In this document: one piece after another, positions 54,904 to 62,668 of the stretch
Layout of the letters: every line of letters begins with the position of its first letter
Numbering within the stretch: position 1 is the stretch's first letter
Assembly (NCBI RefSeq): GCF_006539885.1
Contig: NZ_BJNW01000015.1
Location: 1-64,000 of the forward strand
Source: Kocuria varians
GTDB lineage: Bacteria > Actinomycetota > Actinomycetes > Actinomycetales > Micrococcaceae
DNA: 64,000 nucleotides
Reading direction: 5' to 3'
Notes under the pieces: model-generated
What the model was told of the DNA's origin: nothing
Seen by the model: only the letters and a program-made list of their open reading frames with translations
Database searches by the model: none
Position numbers and translations under genes: made by a program

Positions 54904-55616
54904 GCGACGCGAGTGTCGAGAGCCAGGACGCACCGGACGTCGTCGTCCTCGACTACGGGGCCGGCAACGTCCGCTCGGCCGTCCGGGCGCTGGAGGAGGC
55001 CGGGGCGCGGGTGCGCCTCAGCGCGGACCCGCGCGACGTCGCGGACTGCGACGGACTCGTCGTGCCGGGGGTCGGCGCCTTCGAGGCGGTCATGGACGGG
55101 CTGCGCGCGGTGGGCGCCCCGCGCCTGATCGACCGCAGGCTCAGCGGCGGACGCCCCGTCCTGGGCATCTGCGTGGGCCTGCAGGTCATGTTCGAGCGCG
55201 GTGTCGAGCACGGTCGCGAGTCGGAGGGTCTGGGGCAGTGGCCGGGCTCCGTGGAGCGGCTGGACGCGCCCGTGGTGCCGCACATGGGGTGGAACACCGT
55301 CCGCCCGCCGGAGGGCTCCCGGCTCTTCGCCGGGCTGGAGGACGAGCGCTTCTACTTCGTGCACTCCTACGGCGTGCAGGACTGGGAGTTCGACCAGAGC
55401 ATCGAGCAGATGTCGCCGCCGGCGGTGACGTGGTCCGAGCACGGGAGCCCGTTCGTCGCCGCCGTGGAGAACGGGCCGCTCAGCGCCACGCAGTTCCACC
55501 CGGAGAAGTCTTCTGCCGCCGGGATCGCGCTGCTGCGCAACTGGCTGGCCACCCTGCCGCGCACCGGTCGGATGCGGGACCGCACGCCCGAACCCGGAGC
55601 GGAGGTGGGCGCGTGA
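54900..55616 (+). CDS. hisH: Imidazole glycerol phosphate synthase glutaminase subunit
   Basis: Releases ammonia from glutamine and channels it to HisF. The 238-residue class I amidotransferase has the nucleophile in [13 protein letters not shown] (about 84-96) and the His-Glu pair in [11 protein letters not shown] (about 197-207), with [10 protein letters not shown] (about 17-26) at the start. The GTG is within a 4-base overlap with hisB; a small membrane-protein gene overlaps its end. hisF is not in the window. Confidence 0.94.
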   Translation: MSDASVESQDAPDVVVLDYGAGNVRSAVRALEEAGARVRLSADPRDVADCDGLVVPGVGAFEAVMDGLRAVGAPRLIDRRLSGGRPVLGICVGLQVMFERGVEHGRESEGLGQWPGSVERLDAPVVPHMGWNTVRPPEGSRLFAGLEDERFYFVHSYGVQDWEFDQSIEQMSPPAVTWSEHGSPFVAAVENGPLSATQFHPEKSSAAGIALLRNWLATLPRTGRMRDRTPEPGAEVGA

Positions 55617-55774
55617 CACCGTCGATCCTGGTGCTCGTGGCGGGCGCGTTCTTCGTCGGCGGCGCCATTTCCTTCTACCAGCAGCGCAAGCCACTGTGGT
55701 CGATCGTGCTGATCGCCCTGATCGCCGCGGCCCTGATCGGCTACGGCGCCTATTCGTGGTCCGTGAGTGTGTGA
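55613..55774 (+). CDS. 53-residue membrane protein inside the histidine cluster
   Basis: A very small protein with two predicted membrane helices (about 4-20 and 29-50) joined by a QQRK turn. It starts with GTG in a 4-base overlap with the hisH stop codon, which argues for real, coupled translation. Family unknown to me; small ORFs at this place occur in related Micrococcaceae by general recollection. No function can be assigned. Confidence 0.65.
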   Translation: MTPSILVLVAGAFFVGGAISFYQQRKPLWSIVLIALIAAALIGYGAYSWSVSV

Positions 55775-55846
55775 CGCGCAAGCAGCCGTCACCCGCCCCC
55801 GACCGAGACCCTGACCGCGCCGTCCGGCGCTGACGCGAGGAGAACC

Positions 55847-56596
55847 ATGACCGAGACCACCGCACCCCGCCTCGAGCTGCTGCCCGCCGTGGACGTCCAG
55901 GGAGGGCAGGCCGTGCGCCTCGTCCAGGGAGAGGCCGGTTCCGAGACCGGCTACGGGGACCCCCTGGAGGCCGCGCGGGCATGGCAGGACGCCGGGGCGG
56001 AGTGGCTGCACCTGGTGGACCTCGACGCCGCCTTCGGCCGAGGCGACAACGTGAACGTGCTGCGCCGGGTCGCGGAGAACCTGGACCTGAAGATCGAGAT
56101 GTCCGGGGGTATCCGGGACGACGAGTCCCTCGCCCGCGTGCTCTCCCTGCGGCCGGCCCGCATCAACCTGGGCACGGCCGCGCTCGAGAATCCCGAGTGG
56201 ACCCGCCGCGTCATCGCGGAGCACGGTGACCTGATCGCCGTGGGGCTGGACGTGCGCGGCAGCACCCTCGCCGCGCGCGGCTGGACCCGCGACGGCGGGG
56301 ACCTGTGGGAGGTGCTGGAGCGCCTGGAGGCGGACGGCTGCTCGCGCTACGTGGTCACGGACGTGACGAAAGACGGCACGCTGCGGGGCCCGAACACCGA
56401 GCTGCTCGCGGAGGTGGCTCGCCGCACGGACAAGCCGGTGGTCGCCTCCGGGGGCATCTCCTCCCTGAAGGACATTGCGGCGCTGCGCGGGCTCGTGGTG
56501 GACGGTGTCGAGGGGGCCATCGTGGGCAAGGCCCTGTACGCGGGCAAGTTCACCCTGTCCGAGGCCCTGGACGTCGCGGGGCGTCCCGGTGCCTGA
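55847..56596 (+). CDS. hisA: Phosphoribosyl isomerase A (HisA, possibly bifunctional PriA)
   Basis: Isomerises ProFAR in histidine synthesis; the actinobacterial form (PriA) also does the TrpF step of tryptophan synthesis. The 249-residue barrel has the catalytic Asp in [15 protein letters not shown] (about 7-21), [11 protein letters not shown] (about 56-66), the [14 protein letters not shown] phosphate loop (about 86-99), [14 protein letters not shown] (about 170-183) with the second catalytic Asp, and ASGGISSL (about 202-209). Start ATG 55847 with GAGGAGAACC upstream. No separate trpF is visible here, consistent with PriA but not proof. Confidence 0.93.
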   Translation: MTETTAPRLELLPAVDVQGGQAVRLVQGEAGSETGYGDPLEAARAWQDAGAEWLHLVDLDAAFGRGDNVNVLRRVAENLDLKIEMSGGIRDDESLARVLSLRPARINLGTAALENPEWTRRVIAEHGDLIAVGLDVRGSTLAARGWTRDGGDLWEVLERLEADGCSRYVVTDVTKDGTLRGPNTELLAEVARRTDKPVVASGGISSLKDIAALRGLVVDGVEGAIVGKALYAGKFTLSEALDVAGRPGA

Positions 56597-57503
56597 ATCC
56601 CACCCGTTGCCCGACTCCCACCCGTTGTCCGAGTCCCACAGGGTGTCTGAGTCTCGCGGCGCACGCCCCCTCCCGCCGCACATCGCGGCTCAGCTGCGTT
56701 CCGCCGGGGGTACCACGGACACCGGCGGTCAGGAGTGGAAAGGGCGGAACCTGGGCGAGGGTACGAGCCACACGCACCAGTTCCCGGACGACCCCGGAAC
56801 GGCGGACCCCCGCCTGCGGGACGCGCTCACGGCGTGGCGTGAGGGGCGGGCCGGGGAGCAGGAGGTCGTCGCGGCCCTCGACTCCGTGCGCGTGTTCGTG
56901 CCGATCGTCGCGAAGGTCTCCCACTCGGTCATCACCGAGGACGGTCTGGTCGCGGACAAGGAGGCGGACATGGCCCTCGTGAGCCTGAAGGCCTCCGACG
57001 GGCGCACCGCGCTGCCGGTCTTCACGTCCACCGAGGCGTTGCAGCGCTGGAGCGGGGAAGCGCGTCCGGTGGCCGCGGACATCCGCCGCGCCGCGCTGTC
57101 CGCGGTCCAGGACGGCTCGGGGATGCTCGTGCTCGACCCCGGGGAGGATCCCGCGTTCGTGGTGCGGCGCCCGGCCATGTGGGCCGTGGCGCAGGGGCGG
57201 GCGTGGACGCCGTCCTACCGGGACTTCGCGGTGGACGATGCCGTGATGCAGGCGGGCCTCGGGATCGACGGCGTCGTGGCCGCCCTCGCGGGGCCGGGAC
57301 GCGGCGTCGGCGCCACACGGGCGGACGGGACCGTCCTCTCCGGCGGTGGCGAGGGCCCCGAGCTGGAGGTCACGCTGCAGCTACGGACGGGCCTGTCGGA
57401 GGACGAGGTCAGCGTGACCGTGGAGGAGTACCAGCGCCGCCTCGCGGAGCAGAGCGTGGTGGCCGACGCCGTGGACTCGGTGGCACTGCGTCTCACCCGC
57501 TGA
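56589..57503 (+). CDS. SseB-family protein with N-terminal hexapeptide repeats
   Basis: A 304-residue protein. The N-terminal SseB domain covers about residues 85-200 ([48 protein letters not shown]). In enterobacteria SseB is a secretion-system protein, but this domain is widespread in actinomycetes with no known role. The first 20 residues are a repeated ESHPLP-like hexapeptide encoded by 18-bp tandem repeats. Start is GTG 56589, overlapping the hisA stop by 8 bases, or GTG 56643 after the repeats; neither has a good ribosome binding site. Confidence 0.75.
   Translation: MPESHPLPDSHPLSESHRVSESRGARPLPPHIAAQLRSAGGTTDTGGQEWKGRNLGEGTSHTHQFPDDPGTADPRLRDALTAWREGRAGEQEVVAALDSVRVFVPIVAKVSHSVITEDGLVADKEADMALVSLKASDGRTALPVFTSTEALQRWSGEARPVAADIRRAALSAVQDGSGMLVLDPGEDPAFVVRRPAMWAVAQGRAWTPSYRDFAVDDAVMQAGLGIDGVVAALAGPGRGVGATRADGTVLSGGGEGPELEVTLQLRTGLSEDEVSVTVEEYQRRLAEQSVVADAVDSVALRLTR
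56595..56656 (+). repeat. 18-bp tandem repeat, 3.4 copies, at the hisA-SseB gene junction
   Basis: Units at 56595-56612, 56613-56630, 56631-56648 and a partial unit at 56649-56656. The first two differ at 3 of 18 positions, the third is more diverged. In frame they encode [20 protein letters not shown]. Confidence 0.75.
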
Positions 57504-57530
57504 GCGGACAGGCCCCGCCCGTCTCGGGGC

Positions 57531-57631
57531 GTCGAACCCCAGCTCAGGACCGTCAAACCCGGGTCAGGACAGTCAACCCTGGCGCAGGCCGGGGACCCCT
57601 GGCTCAGGACAGCGAACCGTGGTGCGGGTGG
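57531..57631. repeat. Five tandem copies of a degenerate 20-bp repeat
   Basis: Units start at 57531 (21 bases), 57552, 57572, 57592 and 57612; consensus GTCAACCCTGGCTCAGGACA. They fill nearly all of the 129 bases between the ends of the convergent SseB-like and DUF1844 genes. Each unit contains a weak CC...GG dyad. Confidence 0.7.
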
Positions 57632-57632
57632 C

Positions 57633-58082
57633 TCAGCCGTAGACGGGACCCGTGAACTTCTCGCCGGGCCCGGCGCCGGGTGCATCCGGGAAGGGCGACG
57701 CCTCGCGGAACGCGAGCTGCAGGGACTTCAGGCCGTCGCGCAGCGGTCCGGCGTGCTGCGAGCCGATCTCCGGGGCGGCGGCGGTGACGAAACCGGCCAG
57801 CGCGGTGATGAGCTTGCGGGCCTCGTCCAGGTCCTTGAGCTCCTCGGCGTCGTCCCCGGCGGCCAGGCCGCACTTCACGGCCGCGGCGCTCATGAGGTGC
57901 ACGGCGGCGGTGGTGATCACCTCGACAGCCGGCACCTCCGCGATGTCGCGCATCTGGTGGTTGACCTCGTCGAGGGTCTCGTCGGGGAGGCCCAGGGGGT
58001 CGCTGCCCTGCTCGTGCTCGCCGGAGCCGGTCGCGGGGTCGTCGGTGAATTCGAAGCGCTCTGAGCGCGGTGCGTCGGACAT
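57633..58082 (-). CDS. DUF1844 protein
   Basis: A 149-residue protein of unknown function found beside infC in many actinomycetes. The family region covers about residues 45-120 (VPAVEVITTAAVHLMSAAAV, DLDEARKLITALAGFVTAAA), predicted helical and soluble. The N-terminal 40 residues are acidic. ATG 58082 is chosen because a TACAGT hexamer ends 6 bases upstream and there is no ribosome binding site, which predicts a leaderless message; an ATG further upstream (58130) would precede that promoter. Confidence 0.8.
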   Translation of the reverse strand: MSDAPRSERFEFTDDPATGSGEHEQGSDPLGLPDETLDEVNHQMRDIAEVPAVEVITTAAVHLMSAAAVKCGLAAGDDAEELKDLDEARKLITALAGFVTAAAPEIGSQHAGPLRDGLKSLQLAFREASPFPDAPGAGPGEKFTGPVYG

Positions 58083-58088
58083 GCCCCC

Positions 58089-58094
58089 ACTGTA
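58089..58094 (-). promoter_or_regulatory. -10 element of a predicted leaderless promoter for the DUF1844 gene
   Basis: TACAGT on the - strand, followed by GGGGGC and then the ATG, the same six-base spacer as before dxr. Confidence 0.5.
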
Positions 58095-58176
58095 GAACAG
58101 CGGCCGGAACCTGCCACGGGCGGCCACCACGGTCGGGGACGCCCACGGCGAGTGGTCAGGACGGCAGGGTGTGCGC

Positions 58177-58182
58177 TATCAT
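58177..58182 (+). promoter_or_regulatory. Promoter -10 element for the infC-rpmI-rplT operon
   Basis: TATCAT, with TGGTCA 18 bases upstream as a weak -35 (58153-58158). Predicted transcript start near 58189, leaving a leader of about 240 bases before infC. Confidence 0.5.
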
Positions 58183-58188
58183 GAAAGG

Positions 58189-58427
58189 CAGTGTGCAAGC
58201 GGAGGCGACTCCCACCCGTCACCAACGGCCAGTCGAGAACATCGGCGGGCGACAGGTGTTCGGGTCTGTGACCGAACGGGCACCCCACCGGTTCCACCGG
58301 TCGGGGAGTTCGACTCATCGGTCCATCGTGTGGTTTCCCACCTCCGCTCGCGCGTACCGCAGCGGAGGTTTTTTCGTTGCGGCCGAGGACCCGACAGCGG
58401 GACAACCCACGAACCTAGGAGCTTGGC
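58189..58427 (+). promoter_or_regulatory. infC leader with terminator/antiterminator switch
   Basis: A predicted 5' leader. It ends in an intrinsic terminator: CCTCCGCT (58341-58348) pairs with AGCGGAGG (58361-58368) before TTTTTT (58369-58374). The same AGCGGAGG occurs near the leader's 5' end (58198-58205) and can pair instead with 58341-58348, freeing the terminator. Between them a GTTCGG/CCGAAC hairpin (58258-58263 with 58272-58277) and ACCGGT repeats are present. In Bacillus and E. coli this operon is autoregulated by ribosomal protein L20 through its leader; a similar loop is likely but the ligand is inferred. Confidence 0.7.
58341..58374 (+). terminator. Attenuator terminator in the infC leader
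   Basis: An 8-pair perfect stem, 12-base loop and a run of six Ts, the most classical intrinsic terminator in the window, yet it lies 54 bases before the infC start. Confidence 0.85.
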
Positions 58428-59252
58428 ATTAGCGAGCCACGTATCAATGACAGAATCCGCGTCCCGGAAGTCCGTCTCGTCGGACCTGGCGGCGAGCAGG
58501 TCGGCATCGTTCGCGTCCAGGACGCGCTGCGGCTGGCCCGTGAATCGGATCTCGATCTGGTCGAGGTCGCACCGAACGCCAAGCCGCCGGTCGCGAAGCT
58601 CATGGACTTCGGCAAGTACAAGTACGAAGCTGCGGTCAAGGCCCGTGAGTCCCGCAAGAACCAGGCGAACACGGTTCTCAAGGAAGTGCGTTTCCGTCTG
58701 AAGATCGACACGCACGACTACGATACCAAGGTCGGCCACGCAAAGCGCTTCCTCTCGGCGGGTGACAAGGTCAAGGCCATGATCCAGTTCCGCGGCCGCG
58801 AGCAGCAGCGCCCCGAGATGGGTGTCCGACTGCTGCAGCGCCTCGCCGACGACGTCGCGGAGGTCGGTGCGGTGGAGACCACTCCCCGCGTGGACGGCCG
58901 CAACATGGTCATGGTCATCGGCCCGCTGAAGAACAAGGCGGAGGCCCGTGCGGAGGCCCGCAAGCAGCAGCAGCGCGAGAAGTCCAAGGCGGAGAACGAG
59001 CGCAAGCAGCGCGTGGACACCTCTTCGGCGGAGTCCGTGACCCAGTCCATCGGGGATGCCTTCCCCGAGGAGCTGCGCCGCGCGGCGTCGGCCCCGGCGG
59101 AAAAGCCTGCGGCCGAGAAGCCGGCAGCCGAGAAGCCCGCGGCGGCCAAGCCTGCCGCCCGCAAGCCCGCGGCGCCGTCGGCGAAGCCCGGGGCCCCCAA
59201 GCCCGGCGCACCCAAGCCGGGCGGCGCGAAGCCCGGGCCGGCGAAGAAGTAG
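58428..59252 (+). CDS. infC: Translation initiation factor IF-3 (AUU start codon)
   Basis: Binds the 30S subunit and checks start codon and initiator tRNA. The start is ATT at 58428, 6 bases after AGGAG; the peptide then reads (M)[18 protein letters not shown], the conserved IF-3 N-terminus, and no in-frame ATG or GTG fits before residue 59. AUU starts are a known IF-3 self-control device. The N-domain spans about 1-75, the C-domain about 83-170. From about residue 200 a 75-residue Ala/Lys/Pro tail with AEKPA repeats follows, making 274 residues versus about 180 in E. coli. Such tails occur in other Micrococcales. Confidence 0.95.
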   Translation: MSEPRINDRIRVPEVRLVGPGGEQVGIVRVQDALRLARESDLDLVEVAPNAKPPVAKLMDFGKYKYEAAVKARESRKNQANTVLKEVRFRLKIDTHDYDTKVGHAKRFLSAGDKVKAMIQFRGREQQRPEMGVRLLQRLADDVAEVGAVETTPRVDGRNMVMVIGPLKNKAEARAEARKQQQREKSKAENERKQRVDTSSAESVTQSIGDAFPEELRRAASAPAEKPAAEKPAAEKPAAAKPAARKPAAPSAKPGAPKPGAPKPGGAKPGPAKK

Positions 59253-59278
59253 CAACGCCGCTCAAGGATTGACAGCGT

Positions 59279-59296
59279 CGGGCGTGTGATCGCCCG
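59279..59296 (+). repeat. Inverted repeat between infC and rpmI
   Basis: CGGGCG (59279-59284) and CGCCCG (59291-59296) around TGTGAT, in the 118-base infC-rpmI gap. Possibly an RNA hairpin affecting rpmI expression or processing. Confidence 0.4.
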
Positions 59297-59370
59297 GCAT
59301 CAGCATGGCCGCAGCCTCGTGCCGCGGCCCGCCGGTGTCACACCGGTCGAAGGAGAAGGAGACGGCCACC

Positions 59371-59568
59371 ATGCCGAAGATGAAGACCCACAGCGGGGCG
59401 AAGAAGCGTTTCAAGCTCACCGGTTCGGGCAAGGTCAAGCGCCAGCAGGCCAACCGCCGCCACTACCTGGAGCACAAGTCCTCCCGCCTGACCCGTCGTC
59501 TCGCCGGGGACCAGATCGTCTCCACCCCGGGCGAGGTCAAGGCCATCAAGCGGATGCTGGGCAAGTAA
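59371..59568 (+). CDS. rpmI: 50S ribosomal protein L35
   Basis: 65 residues, the family length, starting [20 protein letters not shown] with the typical basic composition and the [12 protein letters not shown] end. GAAGGAGAAGGAGA upstream offers a strong ribosome binding site. Second gene of the infC-rpmI-rplT operon. Confidence 0.97.
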   Translation: MPKMKTHSGAKKRFKLTGSGKVKRQQANRRHYLEHKSSRLTRRLAGDQIVSTPGEVKAIKRMLGK

Positions 59569-59663
59569 GCCCTCTTTCGTCCCCCTCAGCAGTTCGTCGT
59601 GCGCAGCGCGGCGGGTAGACATGTTCCGGTTCTCACCGGGACCGAATCGTTAGGAGTACGCAC

Positions 59664-60047
59664 GTGGCACGTGTGAAGCGGGCGGTAAACGCCCACAAGA
59701 AGCGTCGGGAAGTCCTCGAGAAGGCGTCGGGCTACCGCGGGCAGCGTTCGCGCCTGTACCGCAAGGCCAAGGAGCAGATGCTCCACTCGTACACCTACTC
59801 GTACAACGACCGTCGGAAGAAGAAGGGTGACTTCCGTCGGCTGTGGATCCAGCGCATCAACGCCGCGTCGCGCGCCAACGGCCTGACCTACAACCGCTTC
59901 ATCCAGGGCCTGAAGGCCGCTGAGGTCGAGGTGGACCGCCGCATGCTGGCCGAGCTGGCCGTCAGCGACGAGAACGCGTTCGCGGCCCTGGTCCAGGTGG
60001 CCAAGGACGCCCTGCCGCAGGACACCTCCGCGCCGCGCGCCGCCTGA
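59664..60047 (+). CDS. rplT: 50S ribosomal protein L20
   Basis: Early 23S rRNA-binding assembly protein and, in several bacteria, the autoregulator of this operon. 127 residues with [20 protein letters not shown] at the start, [16 protein letters not shown] (about 23-38) and [18 protein letters not shown] (about 56-73). GTG start with TTAGGAG upstream. Confidence 0.97.
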   Translation: MARVKRAVNAHKKRREVLEKASGYRGQRSRLYRKAKEQMLHSYTYSYNDRRKKKGDFRRLWIQRINAASRANGLTYNRFIQGLKAAEVEVDRRMLAELAVSDENAFAALVQVAKDALPQDTSAPRAA

Positions 60048-60055
60048 GCGACGTC

Positions 60056-60991
60056 GTGACGTTCGTCGAGGGCCTGGAAGACCGGCTGCTGTCCAACCCC
60101 CGAGCGGATCGGGTGAGGGACGTGGCCGCGTTGACCAGGCGCTCGACGCGTTCCAAGCGTGGTCTCTTCCGTGCGGAGGGGCCGCAGAACGTGCGCGAGG
60201 CGGTGCGTCTCGCGCTCGGGGACGACGACCCCGCGCGGGGGCTTCCCGAGCTCGACGCCGTCTACGTGACGCTCGAGGAGCTGGGCCGTCACCCGGAGAT
60301 CGCGGCGGACCTCGAAGCACTCGAATCCCGGGGCGGTGTCTTCCTCCGCGCGGTGACGCCGGAGGTGCTCTGCGCGATGACCGACGCGGTCACGCCGCAG
60401 GGCATGCTCGCGGTCTGTCGCCTCCCGGCGGGGACGACGTCGCCCGCACCCGAGGCCGCCGACCTCACCTGTGTGCTCGTGCGGGTCCAGGACCCGGGCA
60501 ACGCTGGCACCGTGGTGCGCGCGGCGGACGCCGCGGGGGCGCAGCTCGTGGCCTTCACCACCGGCAGCGTGGACCCCTTCAACCCCAAGGCCGTGCGCTC
60601 GAGCGCCGGCTCCCTCTTCCACGTCCCCGTGCTGACCGGAGTGGATCTCGACGCGCTCGTGTCCGAGGCTCGTGAGTCCGGCGTGACGGTCCTCGCCGCG
60701 GACGGACGCGCGGACACCACCGTGGACGCCCTCGCGGACGAGGCACTGCTGCGTCGCGCGGGTCTCGACGTCCCGCCCGCACCCGTGCGCCTGGAAGCAC
60801 CGACTGCGTGGCTGTTCGGCAACGAGGCCCAGGGGCTCGACGATCACGAGCGTGGGCTCGCGGACCTTGCGGTGGCCGTGCCCCTGCACGGCCGGGCGGA
60901 GTCCCTCAACGTGGGCACCGCCGCCACCGTGTGCCTCTACGCGTCGGCGCGCGCCCAGCGGCGGGACACCCTTCCCATGGGGACGCCGTGA
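60056..60991 (+). CDS. SpoU/TrmH-family RNA 2'-O-methyltransferase
   Basis: Methylates ribose in rRNA or tRNA; the target is not known. In 311 residues an N-terminal substrate-binding domain (about 15-115, RSKRGLFRAEGPQNVREAV) precedes the knotted SPOUT domain with VRVQDPGNAGTVVRAADA (about 142-159), LFGNEAQGL (about 254-262) and the SLNVGTAATVCLY motif (about 283-295). GTG start 8 bases after rplT. The rplT-spoU-pheS order is common in actinomycetes. Confidence 0.92.
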   Translation: MTFVEGLEDRLLSNPRADRVRDVAALTRRSTRSKRGLFRAEGPQNVREAVRLALGDDDPARGLPELDAVYVTLEELGRHPEIAADLEALESRGGVFLRAVTPEVLCAMTDAVTPQGMLAVCRLPAGTTSPAPEAADLTCVLVRVQDPGNAGTVVRAADAAGAQLVAFTTGSVDPFNPKAVRSSAGSLFHVPVLTGVDLDALVSEARESGVTVLAADGRADTTVDALADEALLRRAGLDVPPAPVRLEAPTAWLFGNEAQGLDDHERGLADLAVAVPLHGRAESLNVGTAATVCLYASARAQRRDTLPMGTP

Positions 60992-61437
60992 GCCACGGCG
61001 CGCGGACCTGCGTCGTCGGTGCCGCACTGCTCGACCACCCCGAGCGCCCCACGCATCTGCTCGCTGCCCAGCGCGCGTACCCGCCCGCGCTGCGGGGGCT
61101 GTGGGAGTTTCCCGGCGGCAAGCAGGAGCCCGGTGAGACAGCGCACGACGCCCTCGTGCGCGAGTGCCGCGAGGAGCTGGGCCTGAGCGTCCAGCCCCTG
61201 GACGAGGTGACGCCCCCGGACGAGGAGGGCTGGCCGCTCGCCGGCTCGGCCGTGATGCGGGTCTTCACCGCCGTCCTCCAGGGGGACTCGGAGCAGCCGG
61301 GCGCGGTCACCGCGGGGGAGGACCACCTGGCCGTGCGCTGGCTTCCCCTCTCCGACCCCGCCCAGGTGCTCGCGCTGCCCTGGATCCCCGCGGACCTCCC
61401 CATTGTCGCGGCCCTGCTGGAGCAGCTGCGGCGGTGA
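60988..61437 (+). CDS. NUDIX hydrolase, MutT-like
   Basis: A 149-residue NUDIX pyrophosphatase. The Nudix box is complete: GGKQEPGETAHDALVRECRE then ELGL (about residues 37-60). Resemblance to MutT suggests removal of 8-oxo-dGTP, preventing mutations in a very GC-rich genome; other nucleotide substrates are possible. The GTG start lies in a 4-base overlap with the methyltransferase gene. Confidence 0.88.
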   Translation: MSHGARTCVVGAALLDHPERPTHLLAAQRAYPPALRGLWEFPGGKQEPGETAHDALVRECREELGLSVQPLDEVTPPDEEGWPLAGSAVMRVFTAVLQGDSEQPGAVTAGEDHLAVRWLPLSDPAQVLALPWIPADLPIVAALLEQLRR

Positions 61438-62664
<1,227 letters not shown>

Positions 62665-62668
62665 AGCA

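Noticed and set aside
58181-58432. A short leader peptide beginning at ATG 58181 and running into the infC start, possibly for peptide-sensing attenuation.
   Set aside because: The ATG overlaps the predicted -10 hexamer and would lie upstream of the transcript start; it has no ribosome binding site and no run of a single amino acid type.
59269-59274. TTGACA between infC and rpmI as a -35 box.
   Set aside because: No -10 hexamer lies 16-19 bases downstream, so an internal promoter is not supported.
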